A DNA stretch of 62,000 nt, taken from positions 247,296,002-247,358,001 of the forward strand of contig NC_081409.1 in NCBI RefSeq assembly GCF_030272615.1, written 5' to 3'. A program made the translations under genes and the position numbers. Below the pieces are notes generated by a model, which saw nothing but the letters and a program-made list of their open reading frames with translations, was not told the origin of the DNA and ran no database searches. Origin of the DNA: Cryptomeria japonica. Lineage: Eukaryota > Streptophyta > Pinopsida > Cupressales > Cupressaceae. Positions 13,585-25,616 of the stretch are shown piece by piece (within the stretch, counting starts at the first letter, position 1; every line of letters starts with the position of its first letter).

Positions 13585-14882
13585 TTGGATGAAGATACCA
13601 GGGAATACAGCATGAGGGAACTCACTCATCATCTTATTGATTTTGAGAAAGCCTATGATGAACTCAAAGTCAAGTATAAAACCTCTTTGGCCAAGAGAAG
13701 AGAACTTGTTGAGCAATTGATGGAATTTACTGAAAATAGCTCTTCTGATGAAGTAGACATGGAGGCCCTAGTCAGAGAAGTGGAGAAACTAAATGAATCC
13801 AAAACTAACCTAAGGAGGGAGTTGGAAGGACTAACTATCAGGATGAGTCGAGAGCTAGAAAATAGAAGAAAAGCTGAAAATTTGGTAAAGGAAAAGGAAC
13901 ATGAGATCTTTATGTTGAAACAAGAAATCGATACCATTGCTCTCTATCTGCAGGAGGGTAAAGAAGAGAAAGAAGAAATACAAGCTGAACTGAATGCAGT
14001 GATTTCTCATAATGAAACCTCGATGGAGACCAATGATGCTATTTCTAAGGAACTTGCTAAGATAAAGGAGATACTTGCTAAGTTCAATCGGAGTGCTGCT
14101 AAGTTGGAGGAAAAGCTGGAATCAGTGAAGCCATCAAAGGATACCAGTGGACATGGTTTGTCTGGATACAAGGAAGGTGAGACCTCTGGAACCAAGAGTG
14201 ATGCACTGAAGAAGAAATCAGCACCTAAGAACAACAGGGGGGTAAAGGTAAGCAAAAGTTTGAACCTATTTTCTTTAACTATCTTAAGGAAGGACATACT
14301 GCCAATGTATGTAGGAGAAAGGATTACAATAACTTTCCTTACTTTCAAAATAATGTGGCTAGATCTGGTAGATTTAATGCTCACTATTATGCATGAAACA
14401 AGTTTAGGAATAGAGGTTTTGAGTGCAGGTCGGTTATGAAGAACTCTAGAAGTTATCCACCAAGTGCTAGAGGAGTTGTCCCGAAACTTCCTAAAAATTA
14501 GAACACAAACCAGTACAAAACCTATGACCACCGGTCAAATGGTTATGAAGCAGCAACCAGTTGGAGATCAACCTGTTTTATCTATCGTGGTAGAGGTCAC
14601 AATGTTGCAATATGTAGAAGGAAGAATGGAAATGTGAACACTGAACCATGGAGAACACCTGGAATGGTATGCTATCATTGCAACAAACTGGGACGCACTG
14701 CTAGAGCATATAGACTGAGACAAAATCCATCGGGAGACATACCGATCAACCCAGAAGGGAAGATTGATGCTGAAACTATTCAGGCAAATATGGATAAAAC
14801 TTGGAAAAAGAAATTTGACGAGAAGCCACAAGATGTACCAGTTTCCGCACCCAGTGTGGAAATCCCTGAATCAGCAAACTGA
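13585..14882 (+). pseudogene. gag: gag-like ORF1 of element 1 (coiled coil plus zinc knuckles)
   Basis: The open stretch 13585-14439 encodes a strongly charged, heptad-like coiled coil over about 200 residues (many Glu, Lys and Leu; for example RRELEGLTIRMSRELENRRK). A basic linker follows and then decayed zinc knuckles: near 14278-14325 a KEGHTANVCRR-like remnant, at 14569-14610 CFIYRGRGHNVAIC (second Cys replaced by Tyr), and within 14634-14882 CYHCNKLGRTARAYR (His and last Cys lost). A frameshift near 14260 and later stops break the gene. No in-frame ATG lies at the true start; the first is at 13612. It is the homologue of 38381-39676 in element 2, and unlike the UBN2-type gag of the autonomous Copia element it is mostly coiled coil. 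Confidence 0.8.
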
Positions 14883-15343
14883 GCTTCGAAAAGCTTAAGG
14901 GGAAATTATCAGTAAAAATGTTTCAAACCCTCAGAGTATATCGGTAAAGTATCGTTATCGATATTTGTTGCTTGTTAACTGACAGAAGAAATGAAGCAGT
15001 AAAAGGTAAAATTAGGGTTTGAGCCCTAATGATGATGCATTTATTATGGTAGGTGGGAGCATGTTTAAAAGTGACTTGGGTCATCATTTTTACTTACCTA
15101 TTTTCAGAGTAGGATTTTTCTAAGCTTGAGCAGTGCAACCAGAGCAATTTATCTTGCATTCAAAGAATTCAGAAAGGAATCTTGCACAAGATTTTGTAGC
15201 CACTTCAAGCTATTAGTGTGGAAGTCAAAGTGGTAAACAAAGCGTTCGAAGAAGTGTGTTGTGCTTGACATCAAAAAACCCTAAGTTTGGATTGTGAAGG
15301 TATTTCTCGTTGAAACATTCTTGTCATTTGAATTCTTCTAGAA

Positions 15344-18300
15344 ATGGCTTCTGCATCTAAAATCCCTTCTAGTTCTACTGAACCTAAGGATGCACCTGAG
15401 CTTCTTAAAAACAAGATGAAATATAATGCCCTATCACAAATTCCCACTGGAGTCATTGTCGAAGGCGATGTTTCAGGATATATTGATTGAAAACTAGAAG
15501 ACCTAGGGTCCCTAGTGATTCACTCCTAGCTGAGTCTATTTTGTGGAGATGATAAGAAGATTAAACCTGAATATAGCATAATAGAGAAGAAGAAATTGCA
15601 TAATGCAATATATTTTCTCAAAGAATTTATAGAATAACACATAAGGATTATCCTTGGTAGGGTTCATGGTGATAAGATGTACCTTGAGTGAACAAATGAT
15701 ATTACACCAGAGGCAATTCATGTCGTGACCGGTTTTTGCAATGTTGGGGAAGTCCCCGTTCTTCGAAAGATCACCAAAACCAAAATGATAGAGCTCACCG
15801 ATTCTATGAGTGACCAACAGGCGATGACAGTCAACACCATTAAAGATGATTTGGTGAAATATGCATGCATGGTAATTGGGTATAGAATATTCAATGCTAG
15901 CAGAATGAATTATGTTCCTTCAGTTGCAGTGCATGCTACTTACAGGATGATAAAGGAAAATGTAGAATGTGACTTATCTACCTGTATGCAGAAACAACTC
16001 ATAGATAACCTAAAGTCAATCAAATTGGACAAAACCCAAAGGTTTAAGTTTGCTCAGCTACTTGTCGGTTTATTTTTCTACTTTCAAGGATATTTTCTTG
16101 GAGTTGGTGATATTCAATGGTCAACTAACCTACCAGTTTCTAGACAAATAAAGGAGAGTCTGCAACTAGTAGGAACTGTGTGTCCAGAGATTGAATAGAT
16201 ATTTGATGATTTCAAACTAAAGATGAACTAGAGAATGAGAATATCTGATGAGCTAGTTAAGAAATATGAAGATGACATCTGTTTCACCATCAAAACAAAT
16301 CACTACATAATGAAAGCAGTCGAACCCAGAGAAGATGTAGTTGGGCCTATGGGGTATGAAGTGGCAAATGATATACTAACAGGGTATGCCTCTGCCCTAC
16401 TTGCTTCACCACTAGATCCCAAGAAGAAGAGGACCGGTACTTACTTAGAGAGAATCAAACCTATTGAGGTACCAAAGCAGAAGAAGAGTAAATAAGTGCC
16501 ATTGGTATTGGCACTGGTTACATCTGGTGCCAGTCCTAAAGTGACCAAAAGGTCACCAGCAAAAAAGAAATTAGAGGCTATTTCGACAAAGGTATTCAAA
16601 AGAAAGAGGAAAATTAGGAATAACTCACTGGATTCAGAAGGCACTGAACCAAAGGTAGAAATAAAGAAGACAAGACAATCATGAAAGAAGACAAAGTCAA
16701 CCGATAATGTACCAGCAACCTCTGCACTGATAAATTTAGATATTTCCTCTTACAAACCTATGACACGTTGTTAAAGGACCTAAAAGAATATTAGAAGAAA
16801 AGTTCTTGATGATTTAAAAGAATATTTTGATGATTTCAATGATAGTGAAAAGGAGGATGGTGAACAAGAACTTATTAAATATTTATGTATTAATGACTGG
16901 TCACCTTTTGAAATTAAATCAGTTACTTCTAAATATTTGTATGATTCTTTGGACAACAAATGGCACATTGCCATTGAAAAAAAGCAAGACATCAGGGAGA
17001 AAGTTTTTACTCAATATTTTCTAGATGCCTCTAACTCAGAATTGTTTGAAATTATTGATAATTACAAAGGCATTTTCTTCATGTGAATATTAAGACCCTA
17101 GCTACTCGGAGGCAAAACTTCTGAAGTGGAAAAAGACACACATTTGCAGGTTAAAGATTTGTCAAAATACCAAACCGGATGAAGTCCTTGATAGTTTGGG
17201 TGAAAGAATGGTAGAACCAAATGAACCCATTGATGTTGATGCACTGGACATTGAGGATATCACTCCAGACGAGGAAAAAGCTGAAAAGGAGAGAATGGAG
17301 AAAGAAAAGGATGAGAAAACAGAAAAAGAAAAATAGGAAAAAGAGAAAGCGGAGAAAGAAAAGCAAGAGAAAGAGAAAGTAGAGAAAGAAAAGAAAGAGA
17401 AAGAGCAAGCGGAGAAAGTGAGAGAAGAAGAGACAAAGAAGGAAGAAGAGAAGAAGAAGGAAGAAGAAAAGAAGAAGGAAGAAGAGAAGAAGAAGGAAGA
17501 AAGAAAAAGAAAGAAGGAGGGAAGAGAAAGGAAGAAGAAAAGAGGAAGGAGGAAGCAGAGAAGGAAAAGGAAGAGGAGAAAAAGAAAGAAGAAGAGTGGA
17601 AGAAAGAAGAGGAGAAGAGGAGAGTGGAAGAGGAGAAAGTGAAGTCCACCAAGGTAGCCCAAGAAAAGGAAGAAGAGGAGAAGAAATGACAAGTGGAGAT
17701 CAAGGCAAAGGAAGGAGGACAGACTTTGAAGGTAACCGGAGATCAAGCCAAGCAGGTTGATTCCACCGGTCACACTGATTTGACTCTTTCCTGTCTAACA
17801 AAATCAATTGATGAGACTGAGATACTACAGAGCATTCAACTAGCATAGGAGAGATTGGAAGAACTAAGGAAAAAGAAAGAACAAGATGTCATTCAATTTT
17901 CTATTGACATCCTTTCTAATCTAATCCCCGGTACTAACCTCCCCAGTACCGATTCCTTGTTGGCCAAGCTCCAACTTCTTTGCACAGTAGTGGATGACCT
18001 GGTGCAATGTTTGGAAGATGTTTCCTAGGTCACTGCAAAGAAAAATCATGAAAAGGCACTCAAAGCTGCCTTAGTAAAACAAATGGATGAAGACCAGACA
18101 AAATTGATTAAGCAAAATGGTGATATAAGTTCAGCTATGAGTGAAGGTAACCTACTCTTGAGTAAAATCTGTTAACCTCACCTATTTTGTGAAGATGCTT
18201 TGAAACATGAGACTCAACTCCAATTGAAATTACAAAAATATATTGGCAACTTCAAACTACCCTATGATTTGTTCACAGTATATGGACAAAATGTTCATAC

Positions 18301-18601
18301 TCACTAGCATCAGATTGTGAAGCTTGACTCAGAAATCTACAATCGAACTCGAGATCTACAGGAGCTCCAATTGCTTCTATTTCCAAAATTGTAGGTTCTT
18401 TAGAAGTGCTTCCTAAACTTGGAAGGTATTATTGTGACATAGGATATGAGCACAATCGATGCAATGGAATAATTAGCCTTCCAGATGAAGACCGAGAGTG
18501 AAATTGATGCCTCACTTCTTGAGTCATGGTCTTTAGACATGAAATTTTTTATGCAAACCTTTAAGTCTCTTTTTGAAAAGTTTTACTCTTTATTGTTATG
18601 A
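15344..18601 (+). pseudogene. Large ORF2 of unknown function in element 1
   Basis: A broken reading frame of about 1,080 codons starts at ATG 15344 (MASASKIPSSSTEPKD). Its pieces are 15344-15490, 15725-16198, 16235-16495, 16496-16684, 16800-17085, 17190-17700 and 17700-18601. The N-terminal 380 residues look globular and contain RVHGDKMYLE, VIGYRIFNASRM and FAQLLVGLFFYFQ, each with a clear counterpart in element 2. The middle is a Lys/Glu repeat (EEEKKKEEEKKK) in GA-rich DNA, and the C-terminal third is charged and helical. I find no catalytic motif of protease, integrase, RT or RNase H. ORF2 occupies the place of pol between gag and the PPT. I do not recognise the family. Possible roles are a structural or chromatin-interaction protein or a captured host gene. 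Confidence 0.75.
17275..17690 (+). repeat. GA-rich low-complexity tract (Lys/Glu-coding)
   Basis: Simple-sequence-like GAAGAAGAAGGA and GAGAAAGAAAAG repeats encode the Lys/Glu-rich middle of ORF2. The long Ser/Phe/Leu-rich frames on the opposite strand (17162-17773 and 17260-17703) are its antisense shadow. Confidence 0.85.
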
Positions 18602-18844
18602 ACACATACTCTTTTTATATTATGCAAAAGGGGGGCATATTTTGCATTACTTTGTCATTGTTGGCAAAGGGGGAGTAGTGTATATTAAAATCTTGGCAAG
18701 TATTACAATTTCATGCACGTACTTGTAATTTTTGCAAAGGGAGTAGTGTATATGCTTACGGGGAGTAATTTTGATTATGGCATCTATTTTTGTTTTGTAA
18801 AACACTTAGATGCCAAAATTTTCCTAAGTGTTGCCATCAATGCC

Positions 18845-18856
18845 AAAGGGGGAGAT
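18845..18856 (+). other. Polypurine tract of element 1
   Basis: AAAGGGGGAGAT immediately precedes the 3' LTR start TGTTAG. The same tract is found at 51769-51780 in element 2 and, on the minus strand, at 29721-29732 in the autonomous Copia element. Confidence 0.92.
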
Positions 18857-19920
18857 TGTTAGTATTTTGATGATGTTTAGTTGTGATTGTCATTGATGGA
18901 CACACACTTATTTAATGTATGAGTTATTCTCAACCGGTAGTTGTTCCAACCAGTATTGTATGTCATTAATATGTATAGTCTTTATTTGTTGAAGACTATC
19001 AATGTTTTGTAGAAGATGCTTACCAGTCAAAGCATGACCGAAGATGCCAAGCGGTATGAAGATCTCAAAGCAGAATGAAGACCCCTAGTGATGGTTAAAT
19101 ATTTTGATCGGAACACTATGTTCCAGTTTTCCAGTCTTCACTTGTCAACCGGTAATTGGTATAGTTTGTTAACTGGTATAATTACAATGTGTAATGAGTT
19201 ATCATCGACTAACACATTGGTGGTGTTTCTGTGTCATGTTACTAAATGTGTCTAGATGCACTGTACCTAGGAAATTATAGTCTAATCTTATTGGACCGAC
19301 ATGAAATCAGTTTCCTATATGAGGACATCATGTCTGGGGTTTTAAACTAGTTGTAGTGTGCAAATGAAGATAAGGTCTGTGCAAGAAAATGTCTCACATA
19401 ACAGAGATAGAGAGTGTGAAATATAGAAGACTGAAGTAATGTTGGAATGCATTAATAAGGAGCTACCAAGGATCTAATCAAGCATTATGTGCTACTATCT
19501 AGATCATTCACTTGATTACTAATATCTTCGACAAGTCTGAAACCCTTAACCGGGTAGGCCCAGCCAAGCCTATTGAAAATCCTCTAACAAGGTGGTTCAC
19601 AGTTGTGAATCTGAAATCCTCTAATAGGGTAGTCTTTAACAGTACTTATCTCCTAATAAAGATCTGGATTCCTAATAGGATTTGTTCTAGTGAAGAACGT
19701 TGTAAGGCCTTAACCGATCTGACCTTAACCAGTCTGGTTATTATTTTGCAAATAGTTGACTTGTGAGTTTTACTCACCGTGGTTTTTCCCATTTGGGTTT
19801 CCATGTCAAAACATCTTGTGTTATGGTGATTGTGTTTATGTGGGTGAATGCTTTATTTTCTATTTGGCTTGTTTATGTTTTTGGGTATACTAATTCACCC
19901 CCCCCTCTTAGTATTCATCA
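18857..19920 (+). repeat. 3' LTR of element 1
   Basis: 1064 bp, starting TGTTAGTATTTTGATG and ending CTCTTAGTATTCATCA. It is collinear with 12408-13546 with scattered substitutions and one deletion of about 70 bp near 19881. Several ACCGGT hexamers are kept here and several have changed to ACCAGT or ACTGGT-like forms. Confidence 0.92.
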
Positions 19921-20025
19921 ATTAACCTCTAAAATTTGCAAAAGATCAAATTCGGAAATAAAATTTTGAAATTCAAATTGCAATTATTCAGATCTATCAA
20001 TAAAAAATTAGAATTAAAGTGTAAT

Positions 20026-20040
20026 ACATCGGGTTCACCA
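20026..20040 (-). other. Candidate primer-binding site of element A
   Basis: On the minus strand TGGTGAACCCGATGT begins 3 nt inside the right-hand (5') LTR of element A. It has the required TGG start, complementary to a tRNA CCA end, but I cannot name the tRNA. It is not the initiator-Met site used by the Copia-like elements. Confidence 0.5.
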
Positions 20041-20043
20041 AAA

Positions 20044-22424
20044 TGTAAAGTGCAAAATTGTATCCTAGTGGTTCCCCACCTAGGAGAGAGAAAGGAAACC
20101 ACTAGGATGATTTTCACCTGGGAGATACTTTACATTCAAAAGAGGGGTTTGAATCCACCAAATCCAAATCCAAGGGAAATATGGATATGAATATCAAGTG
20201 GATTGCAAGGATTGGAATGTAATTTGCCCTTTTTTGTAAAGAGATATGTTAACTTGTTGACCATGTAGAAAAGGTCCAGATAAAATGGATGAAATAAGGA
20301 GTTACCGGTTTGAGATCGTGCTTTAACTTTGGATCTAAGATATTTAGACTGATACGGATCTTTCTTGCAAATTTGGAGAAAATTCATCAAGACTGGATTG
20401 AAGTTGCACCTAGTCCTCCAAAAAATCCACGTGTCGAAAATAGTATTTCCATCTTGGAAAATGAAGCCCAAATCTACAATTATAGTTGTGCACCTGCAAT
20501 CTACACACAAAAAAGAAGGGGATAAGGGTTGTGGATAGGGGTTTGCCTTAGTCAAACCTCAATTGAGGAATCGACGTTGAAAGAAAGTAATTGCAAAAGC
20601 TTAAATGTGAATAATGGAAATGTATACCTTGTAGATCTGCAATTTGTTAATGATGATTGCTTTGCTTCTTGGATGTAATCACAAGTGTTGCATGAAATGA
20701 CATGTAACATGACAAAACCCTATCACACACACATGCTTGCAAATGAATGTTGTAATGTTGCTCCATTGGAGGAATGAAGAAGACACATAAAGAAGAGAAC
20801 TTAATGAATGCTTGAAGACTTGAATTCTTGATGATGAAATTAAGACCTTCCTCTTGAATTTAGCTTATTATTATGTATATGCAAATGAGAGGATTGGTTA
20901 AGTGCAAGGTAATGGGTCACAAATTGGTGGAATTCTTGCGTTGGAAAATCTGCTCTTAGAAATGGGGGCCCATTTTTGCTTCGGGCCCTCAAGGCAAAAA
21001 GTACCAGGGGCCCAAGGAGAAACAAAATGGGCCACCATTTTGTTCTCAAATGGGGGCCCACTTGAAAATGAAATGGGGTCCCATTTTAAAAAAATGGGGC
21101 CCCGTTTTTAAATCCAATTTTACCTATTTTTTTTTAGCGCATTTTGTCATTTTTGGATAGTAATGATAATTATAGGAATGGGCCCCAGTTTTCAAAATGG
21201 GGGTCTGTTCTTTGGAAGTTGATTCCACAACTTGCCACTTGCCTTAGGATTAGGTCCGAGATAGGCCTGGGATGGCCACACTTGAGACATGGATTTGCAA
21301 ATTCAAATCTCCATGAACAAAAGCACAAATATGAACTTCTGAAATAGTTTATGTGCCTCTAATTAGAGAATTTTATACGAAATTAAAACCCATTTCAGAT
21401 TATATTGTCTAGATTTTGAATATGTAATTTCTTTTAAAATTGATTATTTTAATTATTTTTCATTTACTTTATATTGAATTGGGTCCATAAACTTGAAATA
21501 TTAAATAATTTTGTTAATTTAATAACTTTTTTTATTTTAACGAATTTTGAAAAAACAATTATGTCATTAGTCTACACAAAATTATTTTCTATTTAAAATA
21601 AAAAATTAAAAAATGTTAAGTTTACGTCAAATTATGTGGGCTGTACACATCAAATTTTTTAAAAACTAATCACGGTCATTAAAAAATTAATTAAAAAAAT
21701 AAAAAATACAAAAAAATATGCTCATCAATCTTCAGTGTGTTACAAACCATTTCCCATAATAGTTTGAGAAAATAATTTTAATTGTGTCAAAAAGTGCGGG
21801 TTGTACACATGCATGGTATGGTCCTGAAACAAACATTTTTAAAACATAGTTTTTAGAACTCCATTCAAAAAGATATTTTTATTATGTGTGCATTAAAATA
21901 AATTACATATTTGGAAAGTAGACTCAGCGAGATATCTTTTATATTACTGACTTTTTCCAAGATTCAATCTCCAAGTGTTTCAAAATTTAAGCTCAAATGA
22001 GACAAAACCTCAAAATCAGGGATAACACTTCCACCAAAAAGTGGACTCATCTTCTTTCACTGACCCGACTAACTCCCTTTTATACTAGCCTAGGAGAATT
22101 AATTCATCAAAGGTCGACATCAGGGAGATTTAATCCCAAAAAATAAATTGGGTTCAAGGGTCAGATGGACCCATCTTAGGGCCATCGTAAGAGGGAGGAT
22201 AGGGGTGCCACACACCTGTCCTAAGGGGATAGGGGTGCCATTCCCCTTTCTTGCCCTATTTTGGTGCCTGGATAGGCTATCGAGATAATATCATGGCTGA
22301 AATAGGAGGAGACTCAGAATGATGGTGCAGAGAGGGGTCTCAATTGAACATAGAGATGTAGTCACAAAGGTGAGGGCCTAAAATACGGTCAAAATTGCAA
22401 GGGTAACAATTTTATGATGCTACA
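20044..22424 (-). repeat. 5' LTR of element A, split by transposon D1
   Basis: Collinear with 6689-7863 in two parts, 20044-20895 and 22066-22424. It ends GATGCTACA next to the TSD copy CTTCC. A local tandem duplication of a GGATAGGGGTGCCA-type segment (22196-22245) distinguishes it from the left LTR. Confidence 0.85.
20896..22065. mobile_element. D1: 1.17-kb non-autonomous TIR DNA transposon
   Basis: It interrupts the 5' LTR of element A; the intact counterpart at 7500-7560 defines the insertion. The ends are related inverted repeats: left GGTTAAGTGCAAGGTAATGG, right (reverse complement) GGTCAGTGAAAGAAGATGAG. The right 700 bp, read on the minus strand, resembles the left subterminal DNA of D2 (39720-40060), including a TCTACTTTCCAAATATGTAA block and a GGACCATACCATGC block. 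The left 300 bp carries a cluster of GGGGCCC-type palindromes. No gene is visible. Flanks GGATT and CGACT suggest a degenerate duplication of about 5 bp. Confidence 0.75.
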
Positions 22425-23872
22425 CTTCCCTAACTTTAAGCTTCTAAGTTCAACTTCTCTTTTCAACGATTCAAAATGGTTTTAGAACCTCCATCAAAAC
22501 TTGAACTTGTTCTCATAATCAAATTAAATTCTGACAAAGTACCCAATAAAGTTGTAGAAGGTGCCATTTCTATAAAGAGAGGATTTTCCAAGGCTTGTGG
22601 GGATGATTTTGGAAGTAGTAGGAGGTTTCAAAACCTCTTCGAAAATCTTGATAGGTTCTCAAAATGGGTCCAAATACCAACCAAGCTCATTTTGAGCTAT
22701 TTTATTCAAAGGAAAGTTCCACATGGTACCCTCATGTGAGATCACATGTTTAGGAGATGGGGCCCAATGATTAAGTGAGATTACGTTCTTTGTTGACATG
22801 CATCACCTTAACACATTGGCATTTCTCATAGGCCTAATGAATTTCAATTGGGGCTTCTTTTGGCTAGGATTCAATATTTGTTTTGTAGTTGTATTATGGA
22901 TGAGTTTTTAATGTCCAACAACCCCTTTTTGAGGATTGATAATTGTAGAAGTGGTGCCATGACTCTTCACCATTCTTGCAAATGCAACTGCATAGCGCAC
23001 CATGCCCATTTTTGACCTATAGATGGACCCTGTTTCTAACATGATCACATCATCATAAATCCTAAAGATATCTTAATTGCATTTTCATTAATGGATGCCT
23101 CATCATGAACTTCCAAAAAATGAAAATTACACGCTAACATTAGATTTTGCATCTAATTTTCTTTCAAATTGCTCTAATTGGAAATTTCTATTATAGTTAG
23201 AGTTTGAACTTATATGATAAAATTTGTGTTATGCTTGATCTATAAAGGCACGATTGCAATATTTTTTATAATTTCTCCTTTAATTTCTCTTGTAGAGATT
23301 CATGCTTTGCAACTATAAATGTAGCCTTTCCTCCACATTATTAAAAATTATCATCTTTTACTTCTTCTCTTAGTTAAAATATTTTGTGTAAATTTTTTTT
23401 CCTTCATGTTTGGCTGTGTTTTTGTCATTATTTCTATGCATATGTGTTGTGTTAATTATTTTTGTAGTTTTTTATTGCGAATATCTCTTCCCTTTAGCCT
23501 CTTGTGAAACACAACCTTGATGTGAGCCTCTAGGGGTTAATAGGGTAACATAACTATGTAGGATTTTTTGTCTTTTCATTAATGTTCTATGCTTTTATGG
23601 GAAAGAGGAAATAATTATATCTCAATGCATGACCATCTCTTTGTTTTTCAAATTTCTTCTTCCTCTTCCCCTTTGCAAGTTGTTATAATAGGTGTCTAGA
23701 ATTAGGATTTGAAGTGTTGGGTTGGTTCAACACTTGCTCCTAGATCATAAAGGAAGCCATCCTTTTCTATATATTCAATCCCATTGTGCAAGGTTCGACA
23801 CTTCAGGGTTATTTCCATGTTTCACAAGGTTGTTGAGTTGATCACTTAGGAAGAGTGTAAACTTTTGTGATA
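22425..23872. repeat. Right LTR-like copy of element B, second part
   Basis: Continues the repeat interrupted at 6688 and is collinear with about 2605-4032. It contains no supported gene. The frame at 22476-22739 also exists in decayed form in the left copy. Confidence 0.5.
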
Positions 23873-24869
23873 AAAATTTCTAGTAGGTGGCCTTGGGATT
23901 TTGATAAGAGATAAGAAATTTTCTATCTTTATGCAAGTAGAAGCTAGTGGATATGAATGATGATATAGAAATAATAATATCCCTACGAAGATACTTTCCT
24001 CTTCATCTATTCATCCTGTTGAACCTTCATAGTACACTTACACAATAAAGTAAAATGAGGCCTATAATGAAAGTACTTCCCCTTCACAATTGCAAACACA
24101 TTATGAGTTAGAATGTAATTTTCAACAACTTATTTCTATTGGTATCAATAAAATAGCATAATAATTCCTATGGCCCTATTATGTTGCTCCTCAATATGTG
24201 ACATTAGTAGCTTACCTTTTAGGGGCTCTTTGTCATGTATCGTAGTCATACTTGGCTAGCAACATAATAGCCTTGACATTCTTGTCTCCATGATTGGGGG
24301 GCAACAATAGTTTTCAATCTCTTCTCTCTGTTTTCTAAGTATTTACTTTTCCCTGGTAGAGTTGCATCTTTTATAAAATATATCATTTCTTGCATATAAT
24401 TTTCCATCCTTCATGAAATTTTGACCTTTCTTAGAGGTGTGTATCCTTTATTATTACCTGTCCCTTTCTTAAAAGTTTTTGTATTTACAAATGATCTCTC
24501 CTTGGTATTGAATTTTGTAATCCTTAATCAAGAATCCCTTTTTCCTAGCAATAGGTAAGGTGTGTATCCTTGGTCTCCTTCCCCATCTCTTGGATAAAGA
24601 TGTTATTTTTATTAAATACATCCTCTTGGAGGTAGATATCTTTGGATAAATATCTCTTTCTTCTTTCATCATGTATCTCTCAAGAGGACCCCTTTACACT
24701 TGCTACAAGATATCTCTTTTACAACTATCTCTTCCTTGCCTAAAAGAATCATGTTCTCTCATTGGTGATGAAGGTGTTTATCCTTATTGTCTTTTATTTA
24801 TACCTTAAGTTATTAAAATTGGGCTATGTTGAAATCTTAAGGGGGGCATATGCATGACTCCTTATTGTT

Positions 24870-25330
24870 TGTGTTGGTGTCATTACAAAACCCATTTTGT
24901 AGTTGCATTTTTATATTTCCTTACAGACAATAAGTTTTGTTTGGTTATCTTTATTCAATTTGTGTACCCTCATCTTAGTGCCACTGCAATACCCACTTTG
25001 TAATAGGATTTCTTTACAAACATTGAGTTTTATTTAGTTAAATCCTTGTTCAATTTGTGGTTCCTTGTCCTAGTGTTAGTATAACACCCATTTTATAGTA
25101 GGATTTCCTTACAAACAATGGGATTTTTTTATTATCCTTGTTTAATTTGTGGACCCATGTCTCGATCGCATTGTAACACCCATTTTGTAATAGGATTTCC
25201 TTAGAGATATTGGGTTTCTTTTGTGGTTTTTGTTCATTTTGTGAACCCTTGTCCTAGTGTCATTGCAACACCCATTTTGTAGTATATTTCCTTACAAAAT
25301 TTTTTTGTTTGGTAATCTTTCCTTTTTAGG
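24870..25330 (+). repeat. Minisatellite, about 95-bp unit, 5 copies
   Basis: Five units each centre on a CACCCATTTTGTAATAGGATT-like phrase followed by a TTCCTTACAAACA-like phrase. They start near 24874, 24977, 25073, 25160 and 25256. The array stands in the 3' untranslated region of a Gypsy-type element, the same relative place as the 66-bp array of element A. Confidence 0.8.
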
Positions 25331-25613
25331 ATGAGTCAACTAGTATACACACCTTTCTAGAGCTTTTTATCCTCATTGCCTTTTTCACACTAATCACATA
25401 ACATAACACAATTTGTTGTCTAGTGGAATTTGTGATTTCACGGATCACCTAGCACAACATAACTTTAATTTGTTTCCTTTTTTGCCCTTTTGTTAGGCTT
25501 TGATTTGTTCTGTCTCCTTGTATGTGGTTGTGTGAGTTAAGATCCCAAGATTTGGGGGTTTTCCCCTCAAATTTAGTGATATAGTATTTCTTTGTAATCT
25601 TTCTCCCAGTTGC

Positions 25614-25616
<3 letters not shown>

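Larger units (their letters stand above)
12408..19920 (+). mobile_element. Element 1: non-autonomous Copia-like LTR retrotransposon
   Basis: A complete 7.5-kb element with a perfect 5-bp TSD (ATTAA at 12403-12407 and 19921-19925). LTRs are 12408-13546 and 18857-19920, both beginning TGTT and ending ATCA. The PBS TGGTATCAGAGC (13549-13560) matches the initiator-Met tRNA 3' end used by Copia elements. The PPT AAAGGGGGAGAT abuts the 3' LTR. The interior encodes a coiled-coil and zinc-knuckle gag, then a long second ORF with no protease, integrase, RT or RNase H. Element 2 has the same architecture. It lies in the interior of element A, so it is the younger insertion. Confidence 0.93.
6689..22424 (-). 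mobile_element. Non-autonomous Gypsy-type LTR element A (nested host)
   Basis: This is a complete LTR element bounded by a perfect 5-bp target duplication, CTTCC at 6684-6688 and at 22425-22429. Its LTRs are 6689-7863 and 20044-22424; the second contains transposon D1 (1170 bp), so both are about 1.2 kb. Read on the minus strand, the 5' LTR is the right one. A candidate primer-binding site starting TGGTGAACCCGATG lies 3 nt inside it, and a purine-rich tract (GCTAAAGTGGGGCTACA) precedes the left 3' LTR. The interior is 7864-12407 plus 19921-20043, split by element 1. It holds gag-type zinc knuckles but no recognisable protease, RT or integrase. Without its inserts the element is about 7 kb. 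Confidence 0.85.
2178..23872. mobile_element. Old LTR element B (host of element A), approximate ends
   Basis: Two diverged direct copies of a roughly 1.85-kb sequence flank 2.3 kb of degenerate DNA. The left copy is about 2178-4032. The right copy is about 6307-6688 and continues at 22425-23872, interrupted by element A. The copies share long collinear stretches, for example the passage around 2590-2700 against 22425-22520, and 3240-4032 against 23060-23872. Direct repeats of this length around a short interior suggest LTRs. I could not find a TSD, a primer-binding site or a polypurine tract, so orientation and exact ends are unknown. It is the oldest layer of the nest on the left side of the window. 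Confidence 0.45.

Noticed and set aside
17162-17773. Long minus-strand frames rich in Ser, Phe and Leu
   Set aside because: They are the antisense of the Lys/Glu repeat in ORF2 of element 1 and have no other support.
20902-21347. Frames in the GGGGCCC-rich part of D1, possibly a CpG-island gene
   Set aside because: The G/C richness comes from repeated palindromes; frames are short and unrelated to any domain.
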